Below are positions 31,545-40,098 of a stretch of DNA of 64,000 nt, one piece after another; the first letter of the stretch is position 1; every line of letters starts with the position of its first letter. This DNA comes from Hyphomonadaceae bacterium (lineage in GTDB: Bacteria; Pseudomonadota; Alphaproteobacteria; Rhizobiales; Hyphomicrobiaceae): NCBI GenBank assembly GCA_019747815.1, contig JAIEQJ010000001.1, positions 1 through 64,000 of the forward strand, written 5' to 3'. The notes under the pieces are model-generated. The model was not told the DNA's origin. It searched no databases and saw only the letters and a list, made by a program, of their open reading frames with translations. Made by a program: the position numbers and the translations under genes.

Positions 31545-32030
31545 TAGTGGCGGGAGTCCTGGGCGAGACCGGATTTGCTGGACTCCAGCACCTTCATCCG
31601 GTTCGCTTCCCAAGCCGGGGTCAGGAAGCGCTGCGGCGGTGTGTGTGTGCTGTGCCGAACTCTTGGAGATGGGCTTGCGGTAGCGGACCCGCGCCGACAA
31701 AAATCTCAACGTCACCGCGCTTCTTGGGTTTGCGTTTCTGACGTTTGAAAGTTTGGTGCCGATCGTGATCGACTCGCGCAGATCGCCGATCAGCACTAGG
31801 GCGAGGCCAGCTGCATCCTGCTGCACGGGCTCGGAGGCTTTCATCAGCGCGCGCTTCAGTGCATTCTTGCCCGTGGCTTTTGGCAGCTCGGCCAGTGCCT
31901 CCTGCAGCTCATGGAGCGCTCGTTTTCCTGGAAGACGCCCTGCACCCGAATCGTGACCGGCGGCGACTCCTCGCTCGTCATCGGCCCGCGATAGCCGTCG
32001 ATGCTCAGCTTCACGAGATTGGCGAGCATG
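31545..32030 (-). pseudogene. HK97 gp10-like phage protein remnant
   Basis: Read on the minus strand in shifting frames it gives VTIRVQG, then ALHELQEALAELPKATGK and ALKRALMKASEP, then GDLRESITIGTKLS, then RGDVEIFVGAGPLPQAHLQ and FGTAHTPPQRFLTPAWEAN. This is the order of segments of the HK97 gp10 putative tail-component family. At least two frame changes are needed and the C-terminal helix is cut short. It is the only phage structural trace seen, so it marks an old prophage or phage-like insertion, next to a tRNA-like 3' end. Confidence 0.62.
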
Positions 32031-32075
32031 AACCCCCCTCCCCGCATATGCATAGTATTTTCGCGGGACCGGGGG

Positions 32076-32103
32076 CGGAGTTCAAATCTCCCTGCTCCAA
32101 CCA
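32076..32103 (+). other. tRNA/tmRNA 3'-end-like fragment (possible att scar)
   Basis: The bases fit the last 28 positions of a tRNA-like molecule: T-stem CGGAG, T-loop TTCAAAT, stem CTCCC (four of five pairs), acceptor strand TGCTCCA, discriminator A and CCA. No matching 5' part is seen upstream. Together with the phage remnant beside it, this looks like an attachment site left by an integrated element. It is not a copy of the tRNA-Ala at 20667. Confidence 0.5.
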
Positions 32104-32124
32104 GCTGGGCCGAGGTATGGACAT

Positions 32125-33000
32125 CTAGTTTGTGCTCGGCACTGTAAACCCCACGCTAGGCAGCGCGTCCCGTAACGTGCGTTTGAGAACCTTGCCGTTG
32201 GCGTTGCGGGGCAGCGGCTCACGGCGCAGCGCAATGACGTCGGGCACCTTGTAGTCGGCTAGCAGGCGGGCACAGTGATCTTTCAATTCGTTCGCTCAAA
32301 GCTGTGGATCGCTCGACACGACTAAGACGTGCACACGCTCGCCAAGTACGGGGGAGGGTTGAGCCACAGCGGTAACCTCGACCACGCCTGGGTAGCCCAT
32401 GAGCGCATTCTCGACCTCAACCGAGTACACTATGTAGCCACCGCGATTGATCATGTCCTTCTTGCGATCGAAGACGCGCACAAATCCGTCTGCATCGATT
32501 GATCCGAGATCGCCAGGGCACCAGTAGCCGGCCACAAAACTCTCGGCGGTCGCTCCGGGATTGTCCCAATACCCCTTCACCACCATGGCCCACCGAGCCA
32601 GAGTTCACCTTCTTCGCCTGTTGGAACTTCACACCCTTGCTCATTCATCACGAGAAAATTTCCGCGCAAGGTATGGCGCAGCCTACACTGTCGAGCGATC
32701 GTTTCGGACGGCGGCATGATGGTGACTGGTGATGTCGTCTCGGTCGAGCCGTAGGCGTTCATCAGCGACAGCCCCGGCAGGCGCTCGGCAAAGCGCGCGA
32801 TGGTTGCTGGGGCGACCGACGCACCTCCGAAGCCACCGACATGCCAGGCGGAAAAATCACCAGCTTCGAAGCGCGGATTGAGCAGAATGAGATTATACAT
32901 GGCCGGCACCATCAGCGAGTGCGTCATGCGCCCACGCTCGGCCAGCTCCAGAAAATCGTCTGCCTTGAACGCCGGGGCGACCGCGCCTATCGCGCGTGCG
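32125..33000 (-). pseudogene. AMP-dependent acyl-CoA synthetase/ligase, C-terminal part, broken
   Basis: The minus strand codes the C-terminal 290 or so residues of an ANL-superfamily ligase. MNAYGSTETTSPVT (the A5-type motif), GELWLGGP, YWDNPGATAESF, PGDLGSIDADGFVRVFDR and RKKDMINRGGYIVYSVEVE follow in order, then the catalytic-lysine end NANGKVLKRTLRDAL. The frame shifts by one base near 32583 and an in-frame TGA stands at 32296-32298. The N-terminal half is missing; the sequence stops near 33000 at unrelated DNA. Confidence 0.82.
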
Positions 33001-33099
33001 ACCGGAAGGGCATATCTGGACCTTCAGTGTCACCGTGAAAAGGATGACGTCGGACGAATGGGACAAGGCGGGCGGCTTTACCACCAAGAAGCGGCTCGA

Positions 33100-33427
33100 T
33101 TGAGCGCCCGCATCGACACGACCTTGGCGGCGCTCGCCGACCCACATCGCCGCCAGGCGGTGGAGCTGCTGGGCGAGCGACCGCGGCGCGCGGGCGAACT
33201 CGCGGACGCGCTCGGCCTCCCGGCCGGCCATGAGCCGGCATTTGCGTCAATTGAAGCAGAGCGGCCTCATTGAGGAGACCCATCCCGAGTTCGACGCGCG
33301 CGTGCGCATCTATGCGCTGAAGGACGGCGCCATGGCGGACTTGAAGCGCTGGCTCGCCGCGACGGAAGCGATGTGGGCCATACAGCTTTCGGGCTTCAAG
33401 GCCCATGTCGAGAAGAAGCGGACATGA
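33100..33427 (+). pseudogene. ArsR-family regulator, frameshifted
   Basis: TTG at 33100 starts SARIDTTLAALADPHRRQAV and RPRRAGELADALGLP. The frame then changes near 33220 and continues as MSRHLRQLKQSGLIEE with the end of the winged helix (DARVRIYALKDG). A one-base change at the GLP/MSRH join would give a normal ArsR repressor of about 109 residues. Its TGA overlaps the ATG of the following SRPBCC remnant, the usual ArsR-SRPBCC operon. About 100 bases before it encode the tail of an unknown protein ending GGFTTKKRLD. Confidence 0.8.
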
Positions 33428-33902
33428 CCGCTGCGGTCATCGTCTCGATCCGGGTCGACGCGACGCCTTTACGGGCTTTCGAAGCCTTTACCGAGGAGAT
33501 CGCCTAATGGTGGCGGCCGAACCCCTTGTTCGCGCTGACGCCACGCGGCGACGGCCAGCTTCGCTTGGAGCCGGGTGAAGGCGGGCGGCTCATCGCGGCG
33601 CTGGCCAACGGAAAGGAATTTGAGGTCGGGCGTATCACTGCCTGGAGCCCGGCGAACGACTCGCCCTGTCATGGCGCCAGGCGACGTTCGCCGCCGGCCA
33701 GTCGACGCAGCTTGAGGTACGTTTCGAAGCGCTCGGCGATCAGACGCGTGTTACGGTCGAGCATCGCGGCTGGAACGAGATCCCGCAGGATCATGTCGCC
33801 CGCCATGGCTTCGAGCTCATGCTGTTCCAGCGGCGGCTTGCTGAACACTGGCGCGTGCTGCTCGCCTCTGTCGAGGTAACGGCGCGACGCAACGCTGTGT
33901 GA
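33424..33902 (+). pseudogene. SRPBCC/AHSA1-domain protein, nonsense and frameshift
   Basis: ATG at 33424 opens TAAVIVSIRVDATPLRAFEA and FTEEIA, then an in-frame TAA (33505-33507) stands before WWRPNPLFALTPRGDGQLR. Near 33650 the frame changes and the rest reads LSWRQATFAAGQSTQLEVRF and VTVEHRGWNEIPQDHVARHG. The order is that of an AHSA1-like START-fold protein of about 158 residues. Two separate lesions make it a pseudogene. It was coupled to the ArsR gene before it. Confidence 0.8.
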
Positions 33903-34060
33903 CCGGAAGGGTCAAAAAAACCAGACTGTCCCAAGCGCCTCGGTGGCCGGATGTATGTGCCGTGGCCCGCATGGGGCGACAACGATCGCGGGCGATGTTG
34001 CCTCAAATGTTTGCTTTGAGGTCACGATATAGGCACGCTAAGCGATGAATGGTTGGTCGA

Positions 34061-34471
34061 TTACCCAGCGCCTGTCACGGCGTCCTCGAGCATGCTTGGC
34101 GCACCGTTCGACAGAATCGCTGTCGCGAAGCCTGCTCTCTTCAGCCGCGCGAGCACATCGGGTACCTCGGGGAAGCATACGAGCGTGCGATAAGGACTCA
34201 TCAGGCGATCGCGTACGCAGGAGTCCGGAATGCCCAAGGTCTCCAGTGTGAAATCGAGCGCGTCGCCCGTGACCTGCCAGAAGTCCGCATGGCGGCCTTG
34301 CAGGCCGCGCAGCCACGTATACTGCAGCTGCTTGTCTCGCCACAGCGCAGTCACTGCGGCGGTCTTGTCGCCCAGCACATCGGTGCAGCGCGCGGCCGCC
34401 GAGGCGAAGTCGAACAACGTGCCGTAGGCGTCGAAGACGCAGGCTCGCACGGTGATGGATGCCTCGGTCAT
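34061..34471 (-). pseudogene. Haloacid dehalogenase type II, C-terminally truncated
   Basis: The frame encodes 136 residues of an L-2-haloacid dehalogenase-like HAD enzyme. Motif I is VFDAYGTLFDF (nucleophile Asp near residue 11) and motif II is ILSNGAPSML. It ends six codons later at TAA, before motifs III and IV, so about 90 residues with the catalytic Lys and acidic pair are missing. No continuation is found in any frame downstream. The start at 34471 (MTEASITVRA) is preferred over 34525. It is unlikely to be active. Confidence 0.75.
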
Positions 34472-34525
34472 GCCGACCTCCAATCGATCGAATACCCAGG
34501 AACGGACAGGCGTGGCGGGCGGCAT

Positions 34526-35047
34526 TCACGCATGCGTGCCACGCACGGGGTAGCTCTTCTCGATGATGGTCTTGGCGCCATTCAGGATCATCTGCAGGTC
34601 GGGGCGGGCGAACGGGGCATTGGAGACGTCGACGACCTGGGCGTTGCCGTGCGGGTTGACGAGGAACAGGCCGGGCTCGGCGAACGGCCTATCGGTCTCC
34701 TGCGCCGAGCGCGGATCGGAGATGTAGAGACCGAGCGTGCGCATCTGATCGATCGTAAGCCCGTAACCAACTGGAAAGCGCCATCCCTGCTCGGCGACGT
34801 CAGCCTCGGCCTTCTCCCTGGGGTCTGCTGACACAGCAGCCACAGCGACGCCGGCGGCCTTGAAGTCGTCGAGCAGCCCGTCGAGGGTTTTGAAGTAGCG
34901 CTTGCACAGCGGGCAGTGCTTGCCGCGATAGACAGCGAGCAGGCGCCAGCCCGCCATCGCGGAGACATCGAGCGCCCCGCCCCCGACAGTGGGCCAGGTG
35001 AGTTTGGGGAAGGAGGTTCCTGCGGCGAGCTTGCTGTTCCGGGTCAT
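34526..35047 (-). CDS. Peroxiredoxin-like (AhpC/TSA) protein
   Basis: A 173-residue thioredoxin-fold protein of the redoxin group. The active-site region is YRGKHCPLCKRYFKTLDGL near residue 45, with a CPLC pair in place of the usual PxxxTxxC of peroxiredoxins, so a thiol-disulfide or peroxidase role is likely but the exact chemistry is uncertain. VAAVSADPREKAEADVA and the YGLTIDQMRTLGLYIS segments are typical. It is coupled to the TetR regulator upstream (ATGA overlap at 35044-35047), so the two are probably one operon responding to oxidants or electrophiles. Confidence 0.86.
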   Translation of the reverse strand: MTRNSKLAAGTSFPKLTWPTVGGGALDVSAMAGWRLLAVYRGKHCPLCKRYFKTLDGLLDDFKAAGVAVAAVSADPREKAEADVAEQGWRFPVGYGLTIDQMRTLGLYISDPRSAQETDRPFAEPGLFLVNPHGNAQVVDVSNAPFARPDLQMILNGAKTIIEKSYPVRGTHA

Positions 35048-35694
35048 GGTGTCTCCTCTCTCCGTTCTTGAGGGGGTGCTCGGTTGAAGCCCCGTCGCGT
35101 ACGGGGCCGTCGGCCATCGAGCAAGGCCAGGCCAGGCCTGGCCACGCCTTCCAGCAGGGCTCGATCGGGGTTCGTCCGCGCCAGGACGCGAATGCCCAGC
35201 ACCACACCGAGCAACAATCGCGCGGTGTCCGCGCCGTCCACCGCGGGCGGCACCGTCCCCACCTTCTGAGCCGCGGTGATGTTGCGCCGGAAGAAAGCGG
35301 CGATTTCATCCAGATAGGCCGCAATGCGGACCCGAAGCTCGGCGTCGTGCGGAGCAACCTCCAGAGCGGAGTTCACGAGCAGGCAGCCGCGGCGGCGCGG
35401 ATCGGACACGGAGCGCTCGATCGCGTCCCGAACGAAGGTAAGGATGGCCGTCTTCGGGTCGTACTCGTGCTCGAGCCGCGCGATCCGCTCACGCATCGTG
35501 CGTGTCGCATAGCGTTCCAACGCGCGGGCGAACAACGTCCGTTTGTCACCGAATGCATTGTAGAGGCTGGGGCCCTGGATCCCCATGCGCTCCGCTAGGT
35601 CACGCACCGAGGTTGCTTCCAGGCCACGGTCCCAGAAGCAAGCGATGGCTGCATCCAGAGCCTTGTCTTCGTCAAATGATCGAGGCCGAGGCAC
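35044..35694 (-). CDS. TetR-family transcription regulator
   Basis: A 216-residue repressor. The N-terminal helix-turn-helix (about residues 5-55) reads FDEDKALDAAIACFWDRGLE, then TSVRDLAERMGIQGPSLYNA and FGDKRTLFARAL, matching the TetR consensus. The C-terminal ligand domain has the TetR_C_16-like pattern RRGCLLVNSALEVAPHD. The start is taken as GTG at 35694 with AAGGAG upstream (spacing 11, long); the frame is open to 35796. It precedes the peroxiredoxin gene and is divergent from the DUF3179 gene, with an AT-rich palindrome between. Confidence 0.9.
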   Translation of the reverse strand: MPRPRSFDEDKALDAAIACFWDRGLEATSVRDLAERMGIQGPSLYNAFGDKRTLFARALERYATRTMRERIARLEHEYDPKTAILTFVRDAIERSVSDPRRRGCLLVNSALEVAPHDAELRVRIAAYLDEIAAFFRRNITAAQKVGTVPPAVDGADTARLLLGVVLGIRVLARTNPDRALLEGVARPGLALLDGRRPRTRRGFNRAPPQERREETP

Positions 35695-35752
35695 GTAACA
35701 TGGAGCTCCTTGACGTCGAGTTTGCACTGAGCCAAACGGAACCTTATCCTCT

Positions 35753-35775
35753 ATTTTTGATCGATCGATAAAAAT
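35753..35775. promoter_or_regulatory. AT-rich palindrome upstream of tetR
   Basis: ATTTTT (35753-35758) and AAAAAT (35770-35775) flank an 11-base centre, GATCGATCGAT, whose last ten bases are themselves a perfect palindrome. It lies about 60 bases upstream of the TetR start in an AT-rich patch and is a likely TetR operator. Confidence 0.42.
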
Positions 35776-35814
35776 ATTGTGATCCTCTCCTGGCATTGAC
35801 GCGCCGCCATGCCT

Positions 35815-35840
35815 GTAACCTTTGGCAAGTACCCCTCGAA
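35815..35840 (+). promoter_or_regulatory. SigF-type ECF promoter upstream of DUF3179 gene
   Basis: GTAACC (35815-35820), 16 bases, CGAA (35837-35840). This matches the -35 and -10 pattern recalled for Caulobacter SigF promoters. Transcription would start near 35847, which supports the ATG at 35883 as the real start of the DUF3179 gene. Confidence 0.68.
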
Positions 35841-35882
35841 GTTTGGATCATGCAGCCATGGCGCTCCGGCGAGGCCTGGGAA

Positions 35883-36929
35883 ATGCGCGCCCGTACCTTC
35901 ACCCAAGCGGCAGTCGGACGTGGGCCGACGCATGGCCTGGCAGCATGGCTGCTGTGCCTGGCCTTGCTGCCGGCTGCTACCGCGTCGGGGGCCAAGGCCG
36001 ATCCTGCGCGGTGGAAGCAGGAGGGCTGGAGCAAGACCGACTTCAGCAAGTCGCGGATAGGTTGGCAGGAAATCCTCTCCGGCGGCCCGCCGAAGGACGG
36101 CATCCCCTCGATCGACAAGCCGGTGTTCAAACCCATCGGTGATATCAAAGATCTCACAGCCAACGATCCGGTCATTGGCCTGGAGCTCAACGGCGACGCG
36201 CGCGCCTATCCGCTGCGCATCCTGATTTGGCACGAGATCGTCAACGACGTGGTCGGGGGCACGCCGTTGACGATCACCTATTGCCCGCTGTGCAACTCCG
36301 CCGTCGTGTTCGACCGGCGCGTGCCCCCGCATGTGCTCGATTTCGGAACAACCGGCAAGCTGCGCAATTCCGATCTCGTCATGTACGACCGCCAGACCGA
36401 GAGCTGGTGGCAGCAGTTCACCGGTGAGGCCATCGTCGGAGCTCTCACCGGAACTGAGCTCAACCTCGTCCCTGCGCGCCTGGAGTCGTTCGCGCAATTC
36501 AAGGAGCGGCACCCTTGCGGCAAGGTTCTCGTTCCCGATGATCCCGGTCTGCGCGATTACGGGCGCAACCCGTATGTCGGCTACGACATGGCGGCCGCGC
36601 CGTTCCTCTATCGTGGCGAATTCCCCAAAGGCGTTGAGCCGATGGCCCGCGTCGTCGTTGTGCGGGCGGCACCGGGCAGGATCGCCGCCGTGACGCTCGA
36701 GCACCTGCGCAAGACGGGGCGGTTGAGCCTCGGCGACGTCGAGCTGGCCTGGCGTCCGGGCCAGAGCACAGCGCTCGATCATTGGGACATTGGTCAGGGA
36801 CGCGACGTGGGCTCGGTGACGGCAATGGTAAAGGAAGAGAATGGCCGGCAACGTGACCTGCCCTACGACGTGACTTTTGCCTTTGCCGTCTTTGCCTTCC
36901 ATCCCGATGTCGTCATCCTGAAGGACTAA
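35883..36929 (+). CDS. DUF3179 domain-containing exported protein
   Basis: About 348 residues. A Sec-type signal peptide (hydrophobic LAAWLLCLALLPAATASG) is followed by the DUF3179 domain. Conserved segments are NDPVIGLELNGDARAYPLRI, then WHEIVNDVVGG, TYCPLCNSAVVF (with a CxxC pair), DFGTTGKLRNSDLVMYDRQT and ESWWQQFTGEA. The CPLC pair and periplasmic location suggest a redox or metal-related job, but the function of DUF3179 is not known. ATG at 35883 is chosen because a SigF-type promoter covers 35815-35840. The DUF302 gene follows 55 bases later. Confidence 0.88.
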   Translation: MRARTFTQAAVGRGPTHGLAAWLLCLALLPAATASGAKADPARWKQEGWSKTDFSKSRIGWQEILSGGPPKDGIPSIDKPVFKPIGDIKDLTANDPVIGLELNGDARAYPLRILIWHEIVNDVVGGTPLTITYCPLCNSAVVFDRRVPPHVLDFGTTGKLRNSDLVMYDRQTESWWQQFTGEAIVGALTGTELNLVPARLESFAQFKERHPCGKVLVPDDPGLRDYGRNPYVGYDMAAAPFLYRGEFPKGVEPMARVVVVRAAPGRIAAVTLEHLRKTGRLSLGDVELAWRPGQSTALDHWDIGQGRDVGSVTAMVKEENGRQRDLPYDVTFAFAVFAFHPDVVILKD

Positions 36930-36984
36930 TATGCCTTCGGCCGCGCCGCAGCCACGTGCTTGCCAAGTACCAAGGAGGTGCCGC

Positions 36985-37428
36985 ATGCGCTTGATGATGA
37001 CGATCCTGTTTGCTTTCGCTCTTCCGTTCTCGGCAGCGCTGGCGGACGAGCTGACCACCAGGCCGAGCAAGTAGGTCAAGGAAACGGTCGACCGTCTGAC
37101 GACGGCCTTGAAGGACAAGGGTATCACCCCGGCAGCGCGCATCGATCATGCCGCGGCGGCGAAGGCAGCAGGGCTCGAGCTCAAGCCGACCGAGGTGCTG
37201 CTGTTCGGCAACCCGAAACTCGGTACGCCCCTGATGCAGACCAACCGGCACATCGCCATCGATCTGCCGATGCGGGTTCTGGTCTGGGAGGACGATGGCG
37301 GCAAGGTCTGGATCGCCTACACGCCACCTTCGACGCTGAAGACGCGCTACAAGATCGAGGGCCGCGATGACATCTTGAAGACCTTGACCGGCGCGCTCGA
37401 GGCGTTCACCAGCGCCGCATTCAATTAG
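36985..37428 (+). pseudogene. DUF302 exported protein with one in-frame stop
   Basis: A perfect AAGGAGG site precedes ATG 36985. A signal peptide (LMMTILFAFALPFSAALA) leads into the DUF302 domain: VKETVDRLTTALKDKGI, RIDHAAAAKAAGLELKPTEV, LLFGNPKLGTPLM and the C-terminal ALEAFTSAAFN. A TAG at 37072-37074, codon 30, interrupts an otherwise open frame of 147 codons at the point where relatives have a short polar stretch. The rest is well preserved, so the mutation is recent, or the stop is read through. It lies in the predicted SigF-controlled DUF3179 unit. Confidence 0.8.
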
Positions 37429-37452
37429 ACGCCGCACTCGGCCGATTGGTCA

Positions 37453-38761
37453 TCAAGCGCGGCGGGCGTTGTTCCGCTGAGTACATGGTGACGACAGCGG
37501 CTTCTGGGAGAACTGCTGCTCTGTTACTGCGTTGGCGGTGACCGTCGTCACGACAGCCGAGGCCGCTTCCAGCGTTCGGTGCACCGGGCATTTGCCGGCA
37601 ATCTCGACCAGCTTGTCTTTGAGGCCGGCGTCGACATGGCCCTCGACTGTAATGGTGCGCTCGAAGCGGTCGACCCTGCCCTCCTGTCCCTCGGCGACCG
37701 CCCCGCAATCCGAGCAGTGCTGGGCTGTCACCTTGCCGTGGCGGACTGCAACGGAGACGCGGCCAAGGGCGAGCTTCTTGTGCTCCGCATAGATGCGCAG
37801 CGTCATTGCCGTGCATGCCCCCGAGCGCAATGGCGAGGTAGTCGTAGGGTTGGGGCCTGAGTCGAGTCCACCGACGCCGATCGGCTCGTCGGCGATGAGA
37901 CGGTGGCGGCCTGCGACGATTGCGTTCTGGTACTTGCCTTGCCCGGTTTCCCGGACCAGGACCCCCACGCGTTCAAGGGGTGCGGGCGGCGCGTCGGGAA
38001 CATACTTCGACGCCCAGGCGGCGATGACCCGTGCCGCATAGGTGGCAGCATTCGCATCAGACAATAAGTGGTCAGCATCGTCGAGAGAGACGAAACTCTT
38101 AGGGTGTTTGGCAGCAAGAAAGATCCGCGTGGCATTGTCGATACCGACGATCGCGTCGAGCGGGGCATGCATGACGAGGAGCGCCTTGCCGAGCTTCCCG
38201 ATGCGATCATGAAGACGCTGGCCTTCCGCATCCTCGACGAAGGACCGGGTGATCGTGAAACTGCGGCCGGCCAGCGTTACCTGCGCCGCACCCTTTTCCC
38301 TGATCTCTCGCAGTGAGCCGCCGAACTGACCAAGCACATGGCTGACGTCGGCAGGTGCGCCGATGCTCATGACTGCCTTGGCTTCGGGAATGTCCGCGGC
38401 CGCGGCGAACACCGCGGCGGCACCCAGCGAGTGGCCGACGAGGATGCTAGGGGCCACGTAGTTGGCCCGCAGAATGCCGCCGCACGGACAAGGTCCTGCA
38501 CGTTCGAGGAGAAATGCGTGTTGGCGAACTCTCCCTCTGACGAGCCGAGACCCGTGAAGTCGAAGCGCAGGACCCCGATCCCCGAATTTGCGAGTTCAGC
38601 GGCAATGCGCTTTGCGGCCAGCAGGTCCTTGCTGCAGGTGAAGCAATGGGCGAACAGCAAGCGCGTATGGGACCCGCGGGAAGGTCTAGCCGGGCGCTGA
38701 GGTGGCTGCCCGCGCTGCCTTTGAAGGTCGCGCGTACAATGGATGCCGTCGAGCCGGCCAT
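37453..38761 (-). pseudogene. Alpha/beta hydrolase-OsmC fusion protein, two frameshifts
   Basis: ATG at 38761 begins [20 protein letters not shown] and RLDLPAGP. A first frame change near 38665 leads to [20 protein letters not shown] and [15 protein letters not shown] second near 38465 leads to [17 protein letters not shown], the hydrolase nucleophile elbow, then DATRIFLAA and DDADHLL. From about 37960 the OsmC domain follows, with HCSDCGAV and KCPVHRTLE carrying the two peroxide-reactive cysteines. The C-terminal OsmC part alone stays open for about 330 codons. Intact relatives are single proteins of about 410 residues. Confidence 0.85.
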
Positions 38762-38819
38762 TGGGTACCTCGCCGCTCCACGGGAGCTGGGATCAGTCTA
38801 GGCCTGGAATGGCACTCCA

Positions 38820-39542
38820 TCAAAATCGCGTGGTGAGCTCCTTCAGCCAGGCCGGCGACAGGTCGACGAGAAATGTCTCGATGCGCTTGTCGAGCCCGCT
38901 CAGGATGGCGAGGCCGAGCACGAGAAGAAGGCCGCCAAGCACCATCTTCCCAGCCTTGCCGGCACCCAGGAGCCTGCCCCGCCAGGCCATCATCGCCTCG
39001 CGGGAGAGAAGGCCGAGAAGCAGCAACGGCAGCGCTGCCCCGATGCCGAACGCAGTCATCACCAGTGAGACCTGTCCCAGGTTCTCGCCGCGGGAGGCGA
39101 GCATGGAGGCCGCACCGAGCGTGGGCCCGACGCAAGGGCTCCACACGACGCCGAGGAGCAATCCAAGTGCGAACTGACCGCGCAGGCCGGTCGCTGCAAA
39201 GCCGCCGAAGCGGTTGTCGGTCCAGCTGCTGATCGGTCCTGCAACGACCGCAACCTGCGTCTGCAACGCCGGCACGAGCAGGACGACACCGATGGTGACC
39301 AGCAAGAGCGCGCCGAGGATGCGAAAGTACCCCGCATCGAGGCCGAGCCCATAACCGATGCTGGCGATGAACAGACCGACCGCCACGAACGAAATGGCAA
39401 GACCGGTGGCAAGAGCGACCGGTCCATGACGATGCTCGCCAACCGCGGCGCCGAGGACCAATGGGATCAGCGGCAGCACGCAGGGGGAGAGGGTCGAGAG
39501 CACGCCGGCGAGTGCGGCGAGCCCGACGCTGGCGAGAGACAC
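38820..39542 (-). CDS. CcdA/DsbD-type membrane thiol transporter
   Basis: A 240-residue membrane protein with about six helices. The first helix has STLSPCVLPLIPLVLG and the fourth has GVVWSPCVGPTLGAAS; the two Pro-flanked cysteines are the redox pair that carries electrons across the inner membrane. The start is GTG at 39542 with AGGGG upstream. It is 11 bases after the exported thioredoxin gene, so the pair should supply reducing power to the periplasm, plausibly for the cysteines of the bufferin peptide encoded upstream. Confidence 0.88.
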   Translation of the reverse strand: MSLASVGLAALAGVLSTLSPCVLPLIPLVLGAAVGEHRHGPVALATGLAISFVAVGLFIASIGYGLGLDAGYFRILGALLLVTIGVVLLVPALQTQVAVVAGPISSWTDNRFGGFAATGLRGQFALGLLLGVVWSPCVGPTLGAASMLASRGENLGQVSLVMTAFGIGAALPLLLLGLLSREAMMAWRGRLLGAGKAGKMVLGGLLLVLGLAILSGLDKRIETFLVDLSPAWLKELTTRF

Positions 39543-39553
39543 GAGTGAGCCCC

Positions 39554-39958
39554 TTACTTCCCGAGGGTGCTCTTGAGGAGCCCCTCGATGGGCTCAGCGG
39601 CGGTTTCGCCGACCAGGCGCCTTGTCTCCTGAGCGCCTTTGAACGCGATCAGCGTGCTCTGCTGGCGCGCGTTGAAGGTCTTCAACGCATCCTTCTGGGT
39701 GTCGAAATCCACCTCGAAAACGACGATCTGGGCGAACTCGGGTCTGGCGGCAAGCGAGTCGAGGACCTTGTGCTGGGCCTTGCACGTGGGGCACCACGTC
39801 GCTGAAACGTCCACGAGAATTGGCTTGTTGCTGGCCTGCGCGGCCTTGAAGGCTGCAGCGTCGTACTTCCGCTTCTCCAGCGCTTCAGCCGGTGCGGCAG
39901 CCGAGAGTACGATTCCCAAAGTAAGCAGGGCGGCGCAGGCGTAGAAGGCGAGGCGCAT
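39554..39958 (-). CDS. Exported thioredoxin-fold protein
   Basis: A 134-residue periplasmic protein. A signal peptide (about 25 residues, ending AEA) is followed by a thioredoxin fold with the active site VSATWCPTCKAQHKVLD; WCPTC near residue 56 is the redox pair. QIVVFEVDFDTQKDALKTFN and STLIAFKG are the following strands. It is directly upstream of ccdA and 140 bases after the DoxX gene, so it most likely works with CcdA as a periplasmic reductase for neighbouring gene products. Confidence 0.88.
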   Translation of the reverse strand: MRLAFYACAALLTLGIVLSAAAPAEALEKRKYDAAAFKAAQASNKPILVDVSATWCPTCKAQHKVLDSLAARPEFAQIVVFEVDFDTQKDALKTFNARQQSTLIAFKGAQETRRLVGETAAEPIEGLLKSTLGK

Positions 39959-40098
39959 GAGTCACTCCGTTGCTTGCTGACGATTGCTACAAGGGAAGGA
40001 AACTTGGACAGCGTCGCACGGTCGCTTGTGGCGCGCGGCCATGCGGCTCGGACGATGGCCGGTCCCGCCGCCAAGCTCGGACGCGCATGGCTTCGTGA

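Noticed and set aside
35751-37142. 463-codon frame opposite the DUF3179 gene
   Set aside because: Antisense shadow; the DUF3179 protein has a signal peptide and family motifs.
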